DNA of 64,000 nucleotides from Flavobacterium salilacus subsp. salilacus (GCF_004634195.1 NZ_SKBP01000001.1:496001-560000), one strand, 5' to 3'. Counted from the first letter of the stretch, positions 1 through 9,032 are shown. Notes: generated from the sequence alone by a model not told the origin. Translations and numbers: made by a program.

Positions 1-2370
1 AAAGCAACTACTACTGTAGAGCAGGGGTTAACGAAGATATCGGGTATTACTAATGTAAAAGATCGTGGTATATTTGTGAGAGGACTGGATGACAGATATA
101 ACTATCTGCTCATTAATGGTCTTCCTGTAGCCTCTCCTGATCCGGATAAAAAAATTATTCCACTTAACTATATATCAACCAGTATAGTTGAGTCTATAGA
201 TGTTTTCAAGACCTTCAACAGTAACCTTTACCAAGACTTTGCAGGAGCTACTTTTCAAATAAATACCAGAAAAACGCCTTCAAAATCTACAACAGTTCTT
301 AGTTATGGTGTTGGATACAATACCAATACTACGTTTAATGATTTTTATACTGACGATGCAGGATCCGGATTTCAGAATTTTGCAGGATATACAGGGAATA
401 GCAGGGAAATACCTAATGTATATTCTAAAGATAATCGCTTAGCTTACAGTGCAACACCTGAAGAATCAGCAAATTTATTTGAAACTTCTTGGACTCCTAA
501 AAAAACCAATGCACCACTTAACACTAAGTTTGGCATAAGCCACGGTCAAAGAATAAAAGAATGGGACAAAGGAAACTTAGGTGTGTTTTTGAGTTTGAAT
601 TACAACAATTCATACCTTTTCCAGTCAGGACAAGAAAGAAGGCTTAGCTCAGAAGGAAATGCGCAGCAAGACTTTGAATCGAAACAATATGATTTTTCAA
701 CACAAAAATCCGGTTTATTTGCCCTTAACTACAAAATATATGACAAGTTAGATTTAACTTTTAATACTATATACCTACAAAACAGTAGTAACACTATTGC
801 TGAAGGTTTGGGGCTTAATAATTCATATACCCAACTTAATGAGACTCCGTTTTTTATAAGAGATACTAAATATACTGAAAACAGGGTAGCAGTTTTTCAA
901 GTTTTAGGCGATTATGAATGGATGAACAAGAAACACGTGCTACATTTCGGGACATCTTATTCTGATGGTAAAAATAATGTGCCCGACAGGAGAGTTTTAG
1001 TTACTGCAGACAGCGGAGAGAATGCAGAATATATTACTACAAACGGGATAAACCCATTTAAGTTCTATCAGGAACTGGATAATTCAAATATTAACGCTCT
1101 TGTAGAATACAAATTAGGTTTTGACCATAATGAAGAGAATGACCGATATCAGTCAAATATAAGAATTGGCTATAATGCAGATTTGATTGATTATGAATTT
1201 TTTAACAGAACAATATCTGCCAGTTTTGACGGTACACCCGATCAAACTATTATAAATACCAATGATCCTGAAGCATTTTTCCAAAATGGTTTTGCAAACG
1301 GATTTTTAAGATATAGAAATACACCTGACCCAACAATGGACAGTTATATAAACCAGCTTATTAATGCATCCTATATTAATTATACTAAGCAATGGGAAAA
1401 GCTTTTAATAGAGGCAGGCATCAGGGCTGAATATGCCGTAAGAGAAATAGAATATCGATTACAAACTGATAATATATTTTCTCCTCATCGTGTAGAGAAA
1501 TATGACCCTTTCGACCTTAGCCCGGCATTAAATATAAAATACAACCTAAACGATGATACAAACCTGCGTTTTGCAGCGTCAAAAACTACAACCAGACCAA
1601 GACTAAGGGAAATTCTTCCAACAGTATATCAAGGCGGAGATGGTAACCAAACTGTGGGTAACCGATTGTTGGAAAACTCAACTAATTATAATGTTGACTT
1701 AAAGTACGAAGTGTTCCCCAGCAATTCAGAAGTACTGGCAATAGCTGCATTTGGTAAATTAATACAAAATCCGATAGAGAGAATTTTCCGCAGTACATCG
1801 GTAGGTTATCTTGAAAGTTTCGGTAATTTCGATGAGGCGTATTTATATGGTATAGAATTGGAAGGAAAGCTGAATATAGGCAGTGTTTTTAAAGCTGATG
1901 CTCTTAACGATTTTTCCTTAGGATTTAACGGTATCCTTATGCAGTCAGAATCTAAAACAGATAATGAAAGCGGTGAATTTGGACAAGTTACCAATAAGAA
2001 CAGGGATCTTCAGGGAGCCTCAAATTGGGGTATAAATGCAGATATATCTTATCAACTTAAAAGAGGTGAAAACTTTAATTCAACTTTCACGCTAATATTT
2101 AATACCTACGGAAAAAGAATTTATGCCGTGGGTGTTGAAGGTGCTGATGACATATATGAAAAACCAATCAATCAGTTAGACTTAGTATGGAATACAGAAT
2201 TTAATGACCACTGGGGCTTAAGGTTTACCATACAAAACATATTAGACGAAGAAACACTGTTTACACAGGATGCTACCAGAGAAATTCAGTTTCCTGACAG
2301 GTATAGCAACATTTATGAAAGCTATAATTTAGGCGTAAACTTTGGACTAACCCTTACTTACAAGCTTTAA
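1..2370 (+). CDS. TonB-dependent receptor, C-terminal part (5' end outside window)
   Basis: The reading frame is open from the first base, so the gene starts upstream of the window. The first ~90 codons read as the end of a TonB plug domain (ISGITNVKDRGIFVRGL, then LLINGLPV and a GATFQINTR end of plug). The remaining ~690 residues are alternating aromatic/polar strands typical of the 22-strand barrel, with a late receptor motif (NILDEE) and a terminal strand ending LTYKL. Such receptors import large substrates across the outer membrane using TonB energy. The substrate cannot be told from sequence; no SusD-like gene follows, so it is not a classical SusCD pair. The next gene, a beta-helix lipoprotein 143 bp downstream, may be its partner. 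A GTG at 76 is an internal codon and not the start. Confidence 0.9.
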   Translation, partial: KATTTVEQGLTKISGITNVKDRGIFVRGLDDRYNYLLINGLPVASPDPDKKIIPLNYISTSIVESIDVFKTFNSNLYQDFAGATFQINTRKTPSKSTTVLSYGVGYNTNTTFNDFYTDDAGSGFQNFAGYTGNSREIPNVYSKDNRLAYSATPEESANLFETSWTPKKTNAPLNTKFGISHGQRIKEWDKGNLGVFLSLNYNNSYLFQSGQERRLSSEGNAQQDFESKQYDFSTQKSGLFALNYKIYDKLDLTFNTIYLQNSSNTIAEGLGLNNSYTQLNETPFFIRDTKYTENRVAVFQVLGDYEWMNKKHVLHFGTSYSDGKNNVPDRRVLVTADSGENAEYITTNGINPFKFYQELDNSNINALVEYKLGFDHNEENDRYQSNIRIGYNADLIDYEFFNRTISASFDGTPDQTIINTNDPEAFFQNGFANGFLRYRNTPDPTMDSYINQLINASYINYTKQWEKLLIEAGIRAEYAVREIEYRLQTDNIFSPHRVEKYDPFDLSPALNIKYNLNDDTNLRFAASKTTTRPRLREILPTVYQGGDGNQTVGNRLLENSTNYNVDLKYEVFPSNSEVLAIAAFGKLIQNPIERIFRSTSVGYLESFGNFDEAYLYGIELEGKLNIGSVFKADALNDFSLGFNGILMQSESKTDNESGEFGQVTNKNRDLQGASNWGINADISYQLKRGENFNSTFTLIFNTYGKRIYAVGVEGADDIYEKPINQLDLVWNTEFNDHWGLRFTIQNILDEETLFTQDATREIQFPDRYSNIYESYNLGVNFGLTLTYKL

Positions 2371-2465
2371 CTCAGTTAATATTTAGACAACATTGAAGGT
2401 GTTTTTGATTAATATATTTAACAATCCCTTAATGTTGAAATAAGCGCCGATTAATTAAATACAAA

Positions 2466-2473
2466 TATTTTTG
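2466..2473 (+). promoter_or_regulatory. -7 promoter box (TATTTTTG)
   Basis: Matches TAnnTTTG, 40 bases before the ATG of the beta-helix lipoprotein. Suggests that this gene can be transcribed apart from the receptor upstream. No clear -33 TTG at the usual distance. Confidence 0.4.
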
Positions 2474-2513
2474 CCACAGAAATTTATATATACTTAACTT
2501 AAAAACACAACAA

Positions 2514-3665
2514 ATGAAAAAATTGCTTTTATCTATGCTGGCAATATCAGCATTGGCAGTTACATCATGCAGCAGCGATGATGACTCAAACAACAACAAT
2601 AACAATGGTAATGTTATTGAGGGTACTGTAATTACAGGTACTATAACAGAAGATCTATTTGTTCCTAAAGGCGATTACACGCTAAGAGGTACTGTTTTAG
2701 TTGAAGATGGCGCTACGCTAACTATCGAAAAAGGTTCAACAATTACTGTTACTTCAGCAGATGAGTCGACAGGCATAAACGTTTTAATGGTAAAACAAGG
2801 CGGTAAACTTGTGGCGGAAGGTACAGCTCAAGAGCCGATTATCTTTACTTCTGAAGGTCAAGGTGCTGGAGAAGGTGGAGATTGGGGCGGTATAGTACTA
2901 CATGGTAGAGCTACTATTAATGGTACTGATACTAACCCACTTTCAGAAGCTGGTCAGCTTCCATACAGCGGAACTAACGATGCTGATAGTTCAGGTTCTC
3001 TTAAATATGTTCGTGTTGAATATGCAGGTGTTCCATCTTCTGATGGTCAATTCGAATATAATGCATTCTCTTTCTTTGCTTGTGGTTCTGGTACAATAGT
3101 TCAAAACTGTGAAGCTTATAAAGGTGCTGATGACGGATTCGAATTTTACGGTGGTACTGTAAGTGCTACAAACCTTATCGCTATAGATATGGAAGACGAT
3201 TCTATTGACTGGGATCAAGGATACAGAGGTACATTAACAAACATTGCTGTTTATCAGTCTAATAACATTGGTGATTTTGCTTTTGAACTTTCAAGCCGTA
3301 AAACAGAATGGAATCTTGAGCCAAGATCTAACCCGACTGTAAAAAATGTAACGATAAGAGGAAACATGAAAGCTGGTAAATCTGCTTTTGACCTTAAAGA
3401 AGGTACTGCAGGTGACTTTGATAATGTAAAAGTTTACAATGTTGAGTATGTAGCTTTCGTAAACAACCAAGTTACTCAAGTTGAGGATGGTTCATTAAAA
3501 ATGACAAATGCTAATTTGGTAGCTTCAATTGGTCTTGTTAAAAACAACGTACCGGATAATACTACTGATTTAACTGACATGTTGTTTGTACAAAACTCGA
3601 ATGCAGTTGGTGCTAACTTATCTGCTTTTGACACTTGGTCTCACAATTCTGAACTTACTTGGTAA
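2514..3665 (+). CDS. Surface-type lipoprotein with right-handed beta-helix repeats
   Basis: 383 residues. A lipoprotein signal peptide ends at Cys19 (lipobox AVTSC), followed by SSDDD and an Asn-rich linker. This Ser/Asp-rich start is the type of signal that in Bacteroidota sends lipoproteins to the cell surface. From about residue 40 the protein is Gly/Thr-rich with beta-helix rungs (VLVEDGATLTIEKGSTITV, GGDWGGIVLHGRA, YVRVEYAG, DGFEFYGGTV). Homologues are often found beside TonB-dependent receptors, sometimes misnamed as multidrug transporters. No catalytic site is evident; a binding role for the upstream receptor's substrate is inference. A strong terminator follows, so the receptor and lipoprotein form one unit. 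Confidence 0.75.
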   Translation: MKKLLLSMLAISALAVTSCSSDDDSNNNNNNGNVIEGTVITGTITEDLFVPKGDYTLRGTVLVEDGATLTIEKGSTITVTSADESTGINVLMVKQGGKLVAEGTAQEPIIFTSEGQGAGEGGDWGGIVLHGRATINGTDTNPLSEAGQLPYSGTNDADSSGSLKYVRVEYAGVPSSDGQFEYNAFSFFACGSGTIVQNCEAYKGADDGFEFYGGTVSATNLIAIDMEDDSIDWDQGYRGTLTNIAVYQSNNIGDFAFELSSRKTEWNLEPRSNPTVKNVTIRGNMKAGKSAFDLKEGTAGDFDNVKVYNVEYVAFVNNQVTQVEDGSLKMTNANLVASIGLVKNNVPDNTTDLTDMLFVQNSNAVGANLSAFDTWSHNSELTW

Positions 3666-3692
3666 TCAAAAAATAAGTTTATTAAATAAGCA

Positions 3693-3730
3693 AACAACCC
3701 CTCAAAATAATTTTGAGGGGTTGTTTTTTT
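3693..3730 (+). terminator. Rho-independent terminator after the beta-helix lipoprotein
   Basis: A perfect 15-bp stem (3693-3707 with 3711-3725), a 3-nt loop and a T run. Closes the receptor/lipoprotein unit. Confidence 0.9.
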
Positions 3731-3780
3731 GGTACACTATTTGAAATATATTTTATATATTTACCAAATCAATCATCACC

Positions 3781-4119
3781 ATGGCAAAAAAATATTTTTA
3801 TATCATATTGTTTTTCTTCTCTTTATTAAGCCTTGGCGCATATGCCCAGGAAAATAAGGATCTATCTGCATTTGGCACTAATCAAGCCATAGAAGGACTT
3901 AATATATACCCTAACCCTGTAAGCGCAGACAGGATATATATTACTTCTAAAAACATGCAGAGTAAAGAAATTCAGATATATGACGTGCTTGGCAAAAAGA
4001 TATTACAAACTGTAATAAGCGGTAAAGAACTTGTCATCTCTGCACTTACTCCGGGTGTATATATCATCAAAATTAAAGAGGGCGAGGCTACTTCTACCAG
4101 AAAACTTATTGTTAAATAG
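3781..4119 (+). CDS. Mini T9SS substrate: signal peptide plus sorting domain only
   Basis: 112 residues. A signal peptide (residues 1-22, ending GAYA before Gln23) is followed by only ~16 residues and then a complete type A sorting domain: GLNIYPNPV at ~39-47, QIYDVLGKKI in the middle, the GVYIIKI strand, and TRKLIVK at the end. In T9SS cargo this C-terminal domain is normally cut off after export, so almost nothing would remain as passenger. It lies between strong terminators in a series of T9SS genes. It may encode a secreted short peptide, be a decayed remnant of a larger cargo, or act through the domain itself. The frame and signals are intact, arguing against a simple pseudogene. Confidence 0.8.
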   Translation: MAKKYFYIILFFFSLLSLGAYAQENKDLSAFGTNQAIEGLNIYPNPVSADRIYITSKNMQSKEIQIYDVLGKKILQTVISGKELVISALTPGVYIIKIKEGEATSTRKLIVK

Positions 4120-4194
4120 GTACTACAATAAGGACTTCACCTTAAAACTATCTTAATTTTATTGTATTTTTTTATTATATATAGTATTTGTTAG

Positions 4195-4202
4195 TATATT
4201 TG
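4195..4202 (+). promoter_or_regulatory. -7 promoter box (TATATTTG)
   Basis: Lies 29 bases before the ATG at 4232 of the next T9SS gene. Confidence 0.4.
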
Positions 4203-4231
4203 TTATACAAAATAACTAAATTACTACGAAT

Positions 4232-5137
4232 ATGAAAAAACTTTACACATTATCATTATTAATGATTGCAGGCTTGTCTTTCGGACAAACGCCAATAATT
4301 ACAGGTATCCTTGATGGAGATTGTAGCGGAGGAAACCCGAAAGCCATAGAAATTTATGCAAACGGTACTGTTGACTTTGCAAACTATTCTTTAGAAAATC
4401 AAACTAATGATAGTAGTTCTTGGGGCAACACCTTAAGCCTTGCTACTTTTGGCACAATAACAAATGATTTTATTTATGTTGTAAATGGTGACGCAAATTC
4501 ATCATTTTCAAGTGAATTTGAGGGAATACCATCATCCAACGTTTTATACACAAGTACAGAAAATGATGGAACCCCTAAACCACTTAATATTAATGGTAAT
4601 GACAGGGTAAGAATTATTGATGGTTCGATGACTGTTATAGACCAATACGGTTTGGACGGTGTAAATCCTGAAGGCGATTTTCCTTTAACAGAAGAAAACC
4701 CAGGTTTGGTATGGTGGCATATAGACTCTTGGGCAAGAAGAGCAGATAATACCGGACCGGATGGCGCAGCATTTAATGTTGATAATTGGATTTTTGGAGG
4801 CCCTACCGCATTAGAAGGACTTGGCGAATGCCAAGGAGGTAATCCTTTCTCTACAGTTGTTCCATTTGGAGAATATAATGCTACTGCAAGTATTAAACAA
4901 AATAATATTTCGACATTAAAAATATTCCCGAACCCACTTTCAGGAAATATCCTTAACATAACATCTGATGCTAATGCTGCTAAAACAGTTGCTATCTATG
5001 ATGTATTGGGCAAACAGGTAATAAATACCGTAACTACAACCGGAACAGTAAATGTTTCAAATTTAACTTCGGGCATATATATTGTTAAAATTACTGAAGA
5101 AGGTAAAACAGCCACAAGAAAACTTGTTGTTAAATAG
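4232..5137 (+). CDS. Secreted T9SS type A protein with lamin-tail-like N-terminal domain
   Basis: 301 residues. A signal peptide ends at about residue 19 (LSFGQ). Residues ~20-220 hold one domain with motifs reminiscent of bacterial lamin-tail domains: PKAIEIYANGTVDF with ANYSLENQ, then FIYVVNGD, NGNDRVRI and VIDQYG. The fold call is inference. Residues ~228-301 are a T9SS sorting domain (IFPNPLSGN, YDVLGKQV, SGIYIVKI, ATRKLVVK). It is a diverged paralogue of the next gene, with which it shares a nearly identical DNA segment in the sorting domain. A terminator follows. No catalytic residues were recognised. Confidence 0.8.
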   Translation: MKKLYTLSLLMIAGLSFGQTPIITGILDGDCSGGNPKAIEIYANGTVDFANYSLENQTNDSSSWGNTLSLATFGTITNDFIYVVNGDANSSFSSEFEGIPSSNVLYTSTENDGTPKPLNINGNDRVRIIDGSMTVIDQYGLDGVNPEGDFPLTEENPGLVWWHIDSWARRADNTGPDGAAFNVDNWIFGGPTALEGLGECQGGNPFSTVVPFGEYNATASIKQNNISTLKIFPNPLSGNILNITSDANAAKTVAIYDVLGKQVINTVTTTGTVNVSNLTSGIYIVKITEEGKTATRKLVVK

Positions 5138-5158
5138 TTTGCATATAAAACATACAGT

Positions 5159-5189
5159 AAAAAGCACCTAAAATAGGTGCTTTTTTTTG
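5159..5189 (+). terminator. Rho-independent terminator
   Basis: Stem AGCACCTA/TAGGTGCT extended by A:T pairs, 3-nt loop, run of eight T. Confidence 0.85.
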
Positions 5190-5230
5190 TTAAATAACAA
5201 TTTAGAAACATAAGGTAGCTAACCGTTCAA

Positions 5231-5238
5231 TACATTTG
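5231..5238 (+). promoter_or_regulatory. -7 promoter box (TACATTTG) that excludes a TTG start
   Basis: The longest open frame here would begin at TTG 5236, inside this box. That codon is therefore promoter, and translation must start at ATG 5257 or 5281. Confidence 0.45.
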
Positions 5239-5280
5239 TGCCGAATTATAAAAAACATGAATAATAAAAACATTTTGAAA

Positions 5281-6228
5281 ATGAAAAAATTTTACTTTTT
5301 ATCACTAGTACTTTTCTCTGCTGTTACTTTCGGTCAGAGCGTTGTAATAACAAGAGTAATAGATGGTACGCTACCACATGATGGATGTGATGGTTCTGAA
5401 GGCACATTTAGTCCTAAAATTATTGAAATGTATGTTTCAGGAACAATCGATTTCGGGGCAGACGATTACAGACTGCAAGCAGAATCAAACGGTGCTGCAA
5501 ACGAAGGTGATATATACTGGGGTGGTATTGGTTTATACTTGAGCGACCTTGGTGAAGTGACTGACTCTTTTGTTTATACAGTTAATATCCCAACAGATAA
5601 TGGAACACCTGCACAACCATTATACGATAATACACTACCTATTTTCACTGATATGTATGAAGAAATTCCTGCTAACAAAGTAATCTTTAGCAGATACGCT
5701 CCTAATATGAATGGTAATGATGCTATAAGAGTTGCTATTTATGATGGAGATAACTTAGTAGAAGTTATAGACCAATTTGGAAACCCACTTGATGTAGTTG
5801 ACGGTGATGACTACACTGCTACTTGGGCTTATCAGGATAGTTATGCAACAAGAAATTATGCTGTAGCTCCTAACGGAGGTAATTTCGACAATACTACCTT
5901 TACTTATGCAGGTAATAACGCTTTAGACGGTGTTACTTGTACTCAATTTGTTGATGCAATTGGTTTAGGAGTTTTATCAACTAAAAACTTTGATGCTATT
6001 TCAGGTCTTACAATGTATCCTAACCCACTTTCAGGAAACATCCTTAACATAACATCTGATGCTAATGCTGCTAAAACAGTTGCTATCTATGATGTATTAG
6101 GTAAGCAAGTAGTAAATACTGTAACTACAAACGGAACTGTAAACGTTTCAGGTTTAACTTCAGGCGTGTATATCGTAAAAATTACTGAGGAAGGTAAAAC
6201 AGCTACAAGAAAACTTGTTGTTAGATAA
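5281..6228 (+). CDS. Secreted T9SS type A protein, paralogue of the preceding gene
   Basis: 315 residues from ATG 5281, chosen because MKKFYFLSLVLF begins a clean signal peptide ending TFGQ. An in-frame ATG at 5257 would add eight residues; TTG 5236 falls in the promoter box. The N-terminal domain resembles that of the preceding gene (PKIIEMYVSGTIDFGADDY, FVYTVNIP, NGNDAIRVAI, VEVIDQFGNP). The C-terminal 75 residues form a T9SS sorting domain ending TRKLVVR. The sorting-domain DNA matches the preceding gene over 59 identical bases (6040-6098 with 4949-5007). A terminator follows. Function of the exported domain is unknown. Confidence 0.8.
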   Translation: MKKFYFLSLVLFSAVTFGQSVVITRVIDGTLPHDGCDGSEGTFSPKIIEMYVSGTIDFGADDYRLQAESNGAANEGDIYWGGIGLYLSDLGEVTDSFVYTVNIPTDNGTPAQPLYDNTLPIFTDMYEEIPANKVIFSRYAPNMNGNDAIRVAIYDGDNLVEVIDQFGNPLDVVDGDDYTATWAYQDSYATRNYAVAPNGGNFDNTTFTYAGNNALDGVTCTQFVDAIGLGVLSTKNFDAISGLTMYPNPLSGNILNITSDANAAKTVAIYDVLGKQVVNTVTTNGTVNVSGLTSGVYIVKITEEGKTATRKLVVR

Positions 6229-6253
6229 TTACTTTTTTAAAAAAATAATAGTG

Positions 6254-6281
6254 AAAGCACTGCCTAAGGCAGTGCTTTTTT
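6254..6281 (+). terminator. Rho-independent terminator
   Basis: An 11-bp stem (AAAGCACTGCC with its complement), 3-nt loop TAA, then T6. Confidence 0.85.
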
Positions 6282-6321
6282 AGTTAACAGTTTCTTAAAG
6301 TGTGTTGTGTTTATAATTAAT

Positions 6322-6329
6322 TATATTTG
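6322..6329 (+). promoter_or_regulatory. -7 promoter box (TATATTTG) that excludes a TTG start
   Basis: The longest frame would begin at TTG 6327, within this box. The start at ATG 6360, 30 bases downstream, is supported. Confidence 0.45.
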
Positions 6330-6359
6330 ATTTCATCTAACATTAAAAAAATTATTAAA

Positions 6360-7313
6360 ATGAACACAAAAATCTTTTTTGCAAGTGTACTACTTGCAGG
6401 TTTCTCTTTTACAGTAAAAGCACAAATTATGACAGGCTCTATAACAAGTTACGGGCTTGATGCAGGGGCTTCAGGCACAGAAAACACATTTTATGGCTAT
6501 AGAGCTGGTCAAGGAGTTCCTCAATATGGTTCTGCTAGATATGGCACCTATATTGGTCATCTAGCTGGACCTGGTAATGTAGGGTTTAGCAATACTTTCT
6601 TAGGGCATAAAACAGGTAGATTGAATTTTGACGGGAATGAAAATGTATTTATAGGCAGTTTGGCAGGAGAAGAAAGTTCAGATAATTCAAAAAATGTATT
6701 TATAGGCTTTAGTGCAGCAAGGTACAACAATGGAGTAAACAATACTATAATCGGATATAAAGCAGGATTTTATAATAATAATGGAAATAATATATTTTTG
6801 GGATATAATGCAGGCTACAATGAAACTGGAGGAAATAAATTATATATAGCAAATAGTGACACGCCTACCCCACTCATATGGGGTGACTTTTTAAGTCAAT
6901 TATTAAAGTTTAATGGCAAAGTAGGTATTGGTATGGGTACTATGGCTTTCCCCACAACGGCGTCAAGTTACAATGTTTCGTCTTATAAGTTAATTGTAAA
7001 TGGCGGTATTTTAGCTAAAGAAGTAAGAGTATCGACAAATTGGGCAGATTATGTTTTTGAAGATGATTACAAATTACCTTCGCTTGAAGAAATAGAATGC
7101 TACATTGAAGAAAACGGTCACTTGCCGAATGTTCCATCTGCAAAAGAAGTTGAAGAGCAAGGCATAGAAGTAGGAGAAATGGCAAAAATACAGCAGGAAA
7201 AAATTGAAGAATTAACGCTGTATATTATAGGACAAAACAAGCAACTTGAAAAACAAGGAGAAGAAATTAAGGAACTAAAAGCGGCAGTACAGCTTTTATT
7301 AGAAAGACAGTAA
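6360..7313 (+). CDS. Tail-fibre-like secreted protein with Gly-rich repeats and coiled-coil end
   Basis: 317 residues from ATG 6360. A signal peptide ends TVKAQ. Residues ~20-160 carry short repeats of the form G-hydrophobic-xAG (FYGYRAGQ, YIGHLAGP, FLGHKTGR, FIGSLAGE, FIGFSAAR, IIGYKAGF, FLGYNAGY), as in trimeric fibre/adhesin stalks. Then come KLYIAN and a KVGIG motif, and a C-terminal segment (NWADYVFEDDYKLPSLEE, GHLPNVPSA, GIEVGEMAKIQQEKIEELTL) seen in many Bacteroidota proteins related to endosialidase chaperones. It ends in a Glu/Lys coiled coil. The intramolecular chaperone protease domain itself was not recognised. No T9SS sorting domain is present. Probably a trimeric surface or secreted fibre; partner unknown. 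Confidence 0.7.
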   Translation: MNTKIFFASVLLAGFSFTVKAQIMTGSITSYGLDAGASGTENTFYGYRAGQGVPQYGSARYGTYIGHLAGPGNVGFSNTFLGHKTGRLNFDGNENVFIGSLAGEESSDNSKNVFIGFSAARYNNGVNNTIIGYKAGFYNNNGNNIFLGYNAGYNETGGNKLYIANSDTPTPLIWGDFLSQLLKFNGKVGIGMGTMAFPTTASSYNVSSYKLIVNGGILAKEVRVSTNWADYVFEDDYKLPSLEEIECYIEENGHLPNVPSAKEVEEQGIEVGEMAKIQQEKIEELTLYIIGQNKQLEKQGEEIKELKAAVQLLLERQ

Positions 7314-7341
7314 TATAAGTTCAACTTAAAATTTATAAATT

Positions 7342-9006
7342 ATGAAGAACTTATATAAATTTATTTTGTGTTTCACAATAAGTACTTGTTGTGCACAAAA
7401 TGCAGTTTGGTATTTTGGTAAATCGGCAGGTTTACGCTTTAATAACATCTTCAATACCACTACAGAGGTTACTGACATGCCTCTAAATAATGGCTTTAAT
7501 GATGGTGGCACACTGGAAGGAGTAGCGACAGTATCATCATTAGAAGGGCTTTTATTATTTTACACCAATGGAACTGAAGTATTTTCACATAACCATCAAA
7601 TCATGGATAATGGGGCGGGATTATATGGACATTATTCCAGTAGGCAGAATGCTGTTATTATACCTCGACCTGAACACGAAAATGAATTCTATGTTATTAC
7701 CACAGATGTAATGGAGCAAGGCAAAGGATTACATTATTCAATAGTGGATATGAGTTATAATGGTGGTTTAGGGAAAGTAATAACTAAGAATACTGTTTTA
7801 AAAGATCATTTGGGGGTCGCCATAAATCAAACTTATAATTATGGTAGCTATCCAAGAACTGAAAGGATAACTACAACTTTTAACAGTGATGGCATAAACT
7901 ATTGGGTAGTTACAAAGATCAAGAATTATATATATTCATATAGTGTAACAGCTAGTGGGATATCATCATTACCAGCATATTATTATTCTCTACCCGCAGA
8001 GAATTCCATCTACGCCTCTGCCAGTCAATTTATAAAGATATCTCCATATGGTAATAAAATTGTTATTACCCACAGTGATAATACTCTAGGTATAGCTTAT
8101 AAACTAGGAGATTTTAACCCTGCAACAGGACAAATATCAAATGTTAATGTTAATATTACAAAGAATAGTTCTGATGAATTCTCAATGGGAATCGAATTTT
8201 CCGGTAATAATCAAAACTTATATTTCTTATTGAATAACAGTTTCGATTATAGCTCTAATTTATACAAGTATAATATTCAAACATCAGAAAAAACCTTAAT
8301 ATCTACAACAACTTCGAACCAAGTTTATATGCAACGTGCGGCAAATGGTAAAATTTATATACCAAGCGGAGGCAGTACTAAAATTTCAGAAATTTCTACT
8401 CCTGATAATTTTAGTAATCCTAATTATAGCTTTCAAAACATCACATTATCACGCAATGTTAATTCAGGACTACCCCAATGGGTCTACTGGCATAATAGCG
8501 GTGGATTTTGCCAGCCTTTATATCTTACATCAGAACCAAATTTTTCATATAATTATTCCTTTAATAAAAGTATAACAACATATGCGGGGTATACAATTAA
8601 TAGCGGACAAACAATTACCATGTCAGCAACAGACTTCATTAGTTTAGAACCCGACACCTACATAGGAGAAGGTTCTGAGTATTGGGCTATACTAGGTTCT
8701 TGTTTAACTCCACGTCCTAAAAATAATGATGAAATACCTTTTGATTTAACTGAAACAAAAAATACTGAAATAGAAGAATTTATACTTTTCCCCAACCCCT
8801 CTAATGATATCGTGAATCTGTACCATCAACAAGGTATTAAAATCCTAACAGTTGTATCAATAGACGGAAAAGTTATTTATAGTACGACTATAAATGGAGA
8901 TAAAGAATATATACTTGACGTTAAAAGTTTTAGCAAAGGAATATACTTAATTAATATACAAGGTACTGATGGTAAAATTTTTACAGAAAAACTTATTGTA
9001 GAATAA
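7342..9006 (+). CDS. Large secreted T9SS type A protein (WYFG-type, beta-propeller-like)
   Basis: 554 residues. A short signal peptide ends at CCAQ; mature start NAVWYFGKSAGLRFN is typical of a flavobacterial family of secreted proteins. The body includes LLFYTNGTEVF, NAVIIPRPEHENEFYVITTD, LHYSIVDM and repeated aromatic/Gly strands consistent with a WD40/propeller-like fold (inference). Residues ~480-554 form a T9SS sorting domain (ILFPNPSNDIVNL, KGIYLINIQG, EKLIVE). It lies 28 bp after the fibre-like gene with no terminator between, so they are probably co-transcribed. A strong terminator follows. Function unknown, perhaps adhesin. Confidence 0.75.
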   Translation: MKNLYKFILCFTISTCCAQNAVWYFGKSAGLRFNNIFNTTTEVTDMPLNNGFNDGGTLEGVATVSSLEGLLLFYTNGTEVFSHNHQIMDNGAGLYGHYSSRQNAVIIPRPEHENEFYVITTDVMEQGKGLHYSIVDMSYNGGLGKVITKNTVLKDHLGVAINQTYNYGSYPRTERITTTFNSDGINYWVVTKIKNYIYSYSVTASGISSLPAYYYSLPAENSIYASASQFIKISPYGNKIVITHSDNTLGIAYKLGDFNPATGQISNVNVNITKNSSDEFSMGIEFSGNNQNLYFLLNNSFDYSSNLYKYNIQTSEKTLISTTTSNQVYMQRAANGKIYIPSGGSTKISEISTPDNFSNPNYSFQNITLSRNVNSGLPQWVYWHNSGGFCQPLYLTSEPNFSYNYSFNKSITTYAGYTINSGQTITMSATDFISLEPDTYIGEGSEYWAILGSCLTPRPKNNDEIPFDLTETKNTEIEEFILFPNPSNDIVNLYHQQGIKILTVVSIDGKVIYSTTINGDKEYILDVKSFSKGIYLINIQGTDGKIFTEKLIVE

Positions 9007-9032
9007 AGCTTTCAGCCAAATTATATTATACT

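Noticed and set aside
5236..5280. TTG 5236 as start of the second paralogue
   Set aside because: It is part of the promoter box TACATTTG, and the added residues would precede and spoil the signal peptide.
6327..6359. TTG 6327 as start of the fibre-like gene
   Set aside because: Inside the TATATTTG box; ATG 6360 begins a clean signal peptide.
6360..7313. Prophage remnant suggested by the fibre-like protein
   Set aside because: A signal peptide is present and no other phage gene, integrase or attachment site lies nearby.
8336..8575. 79-codon frame inside the WYFG-type gene
   Set aside because: A shadow in another frame of a well-supported secreted protein.
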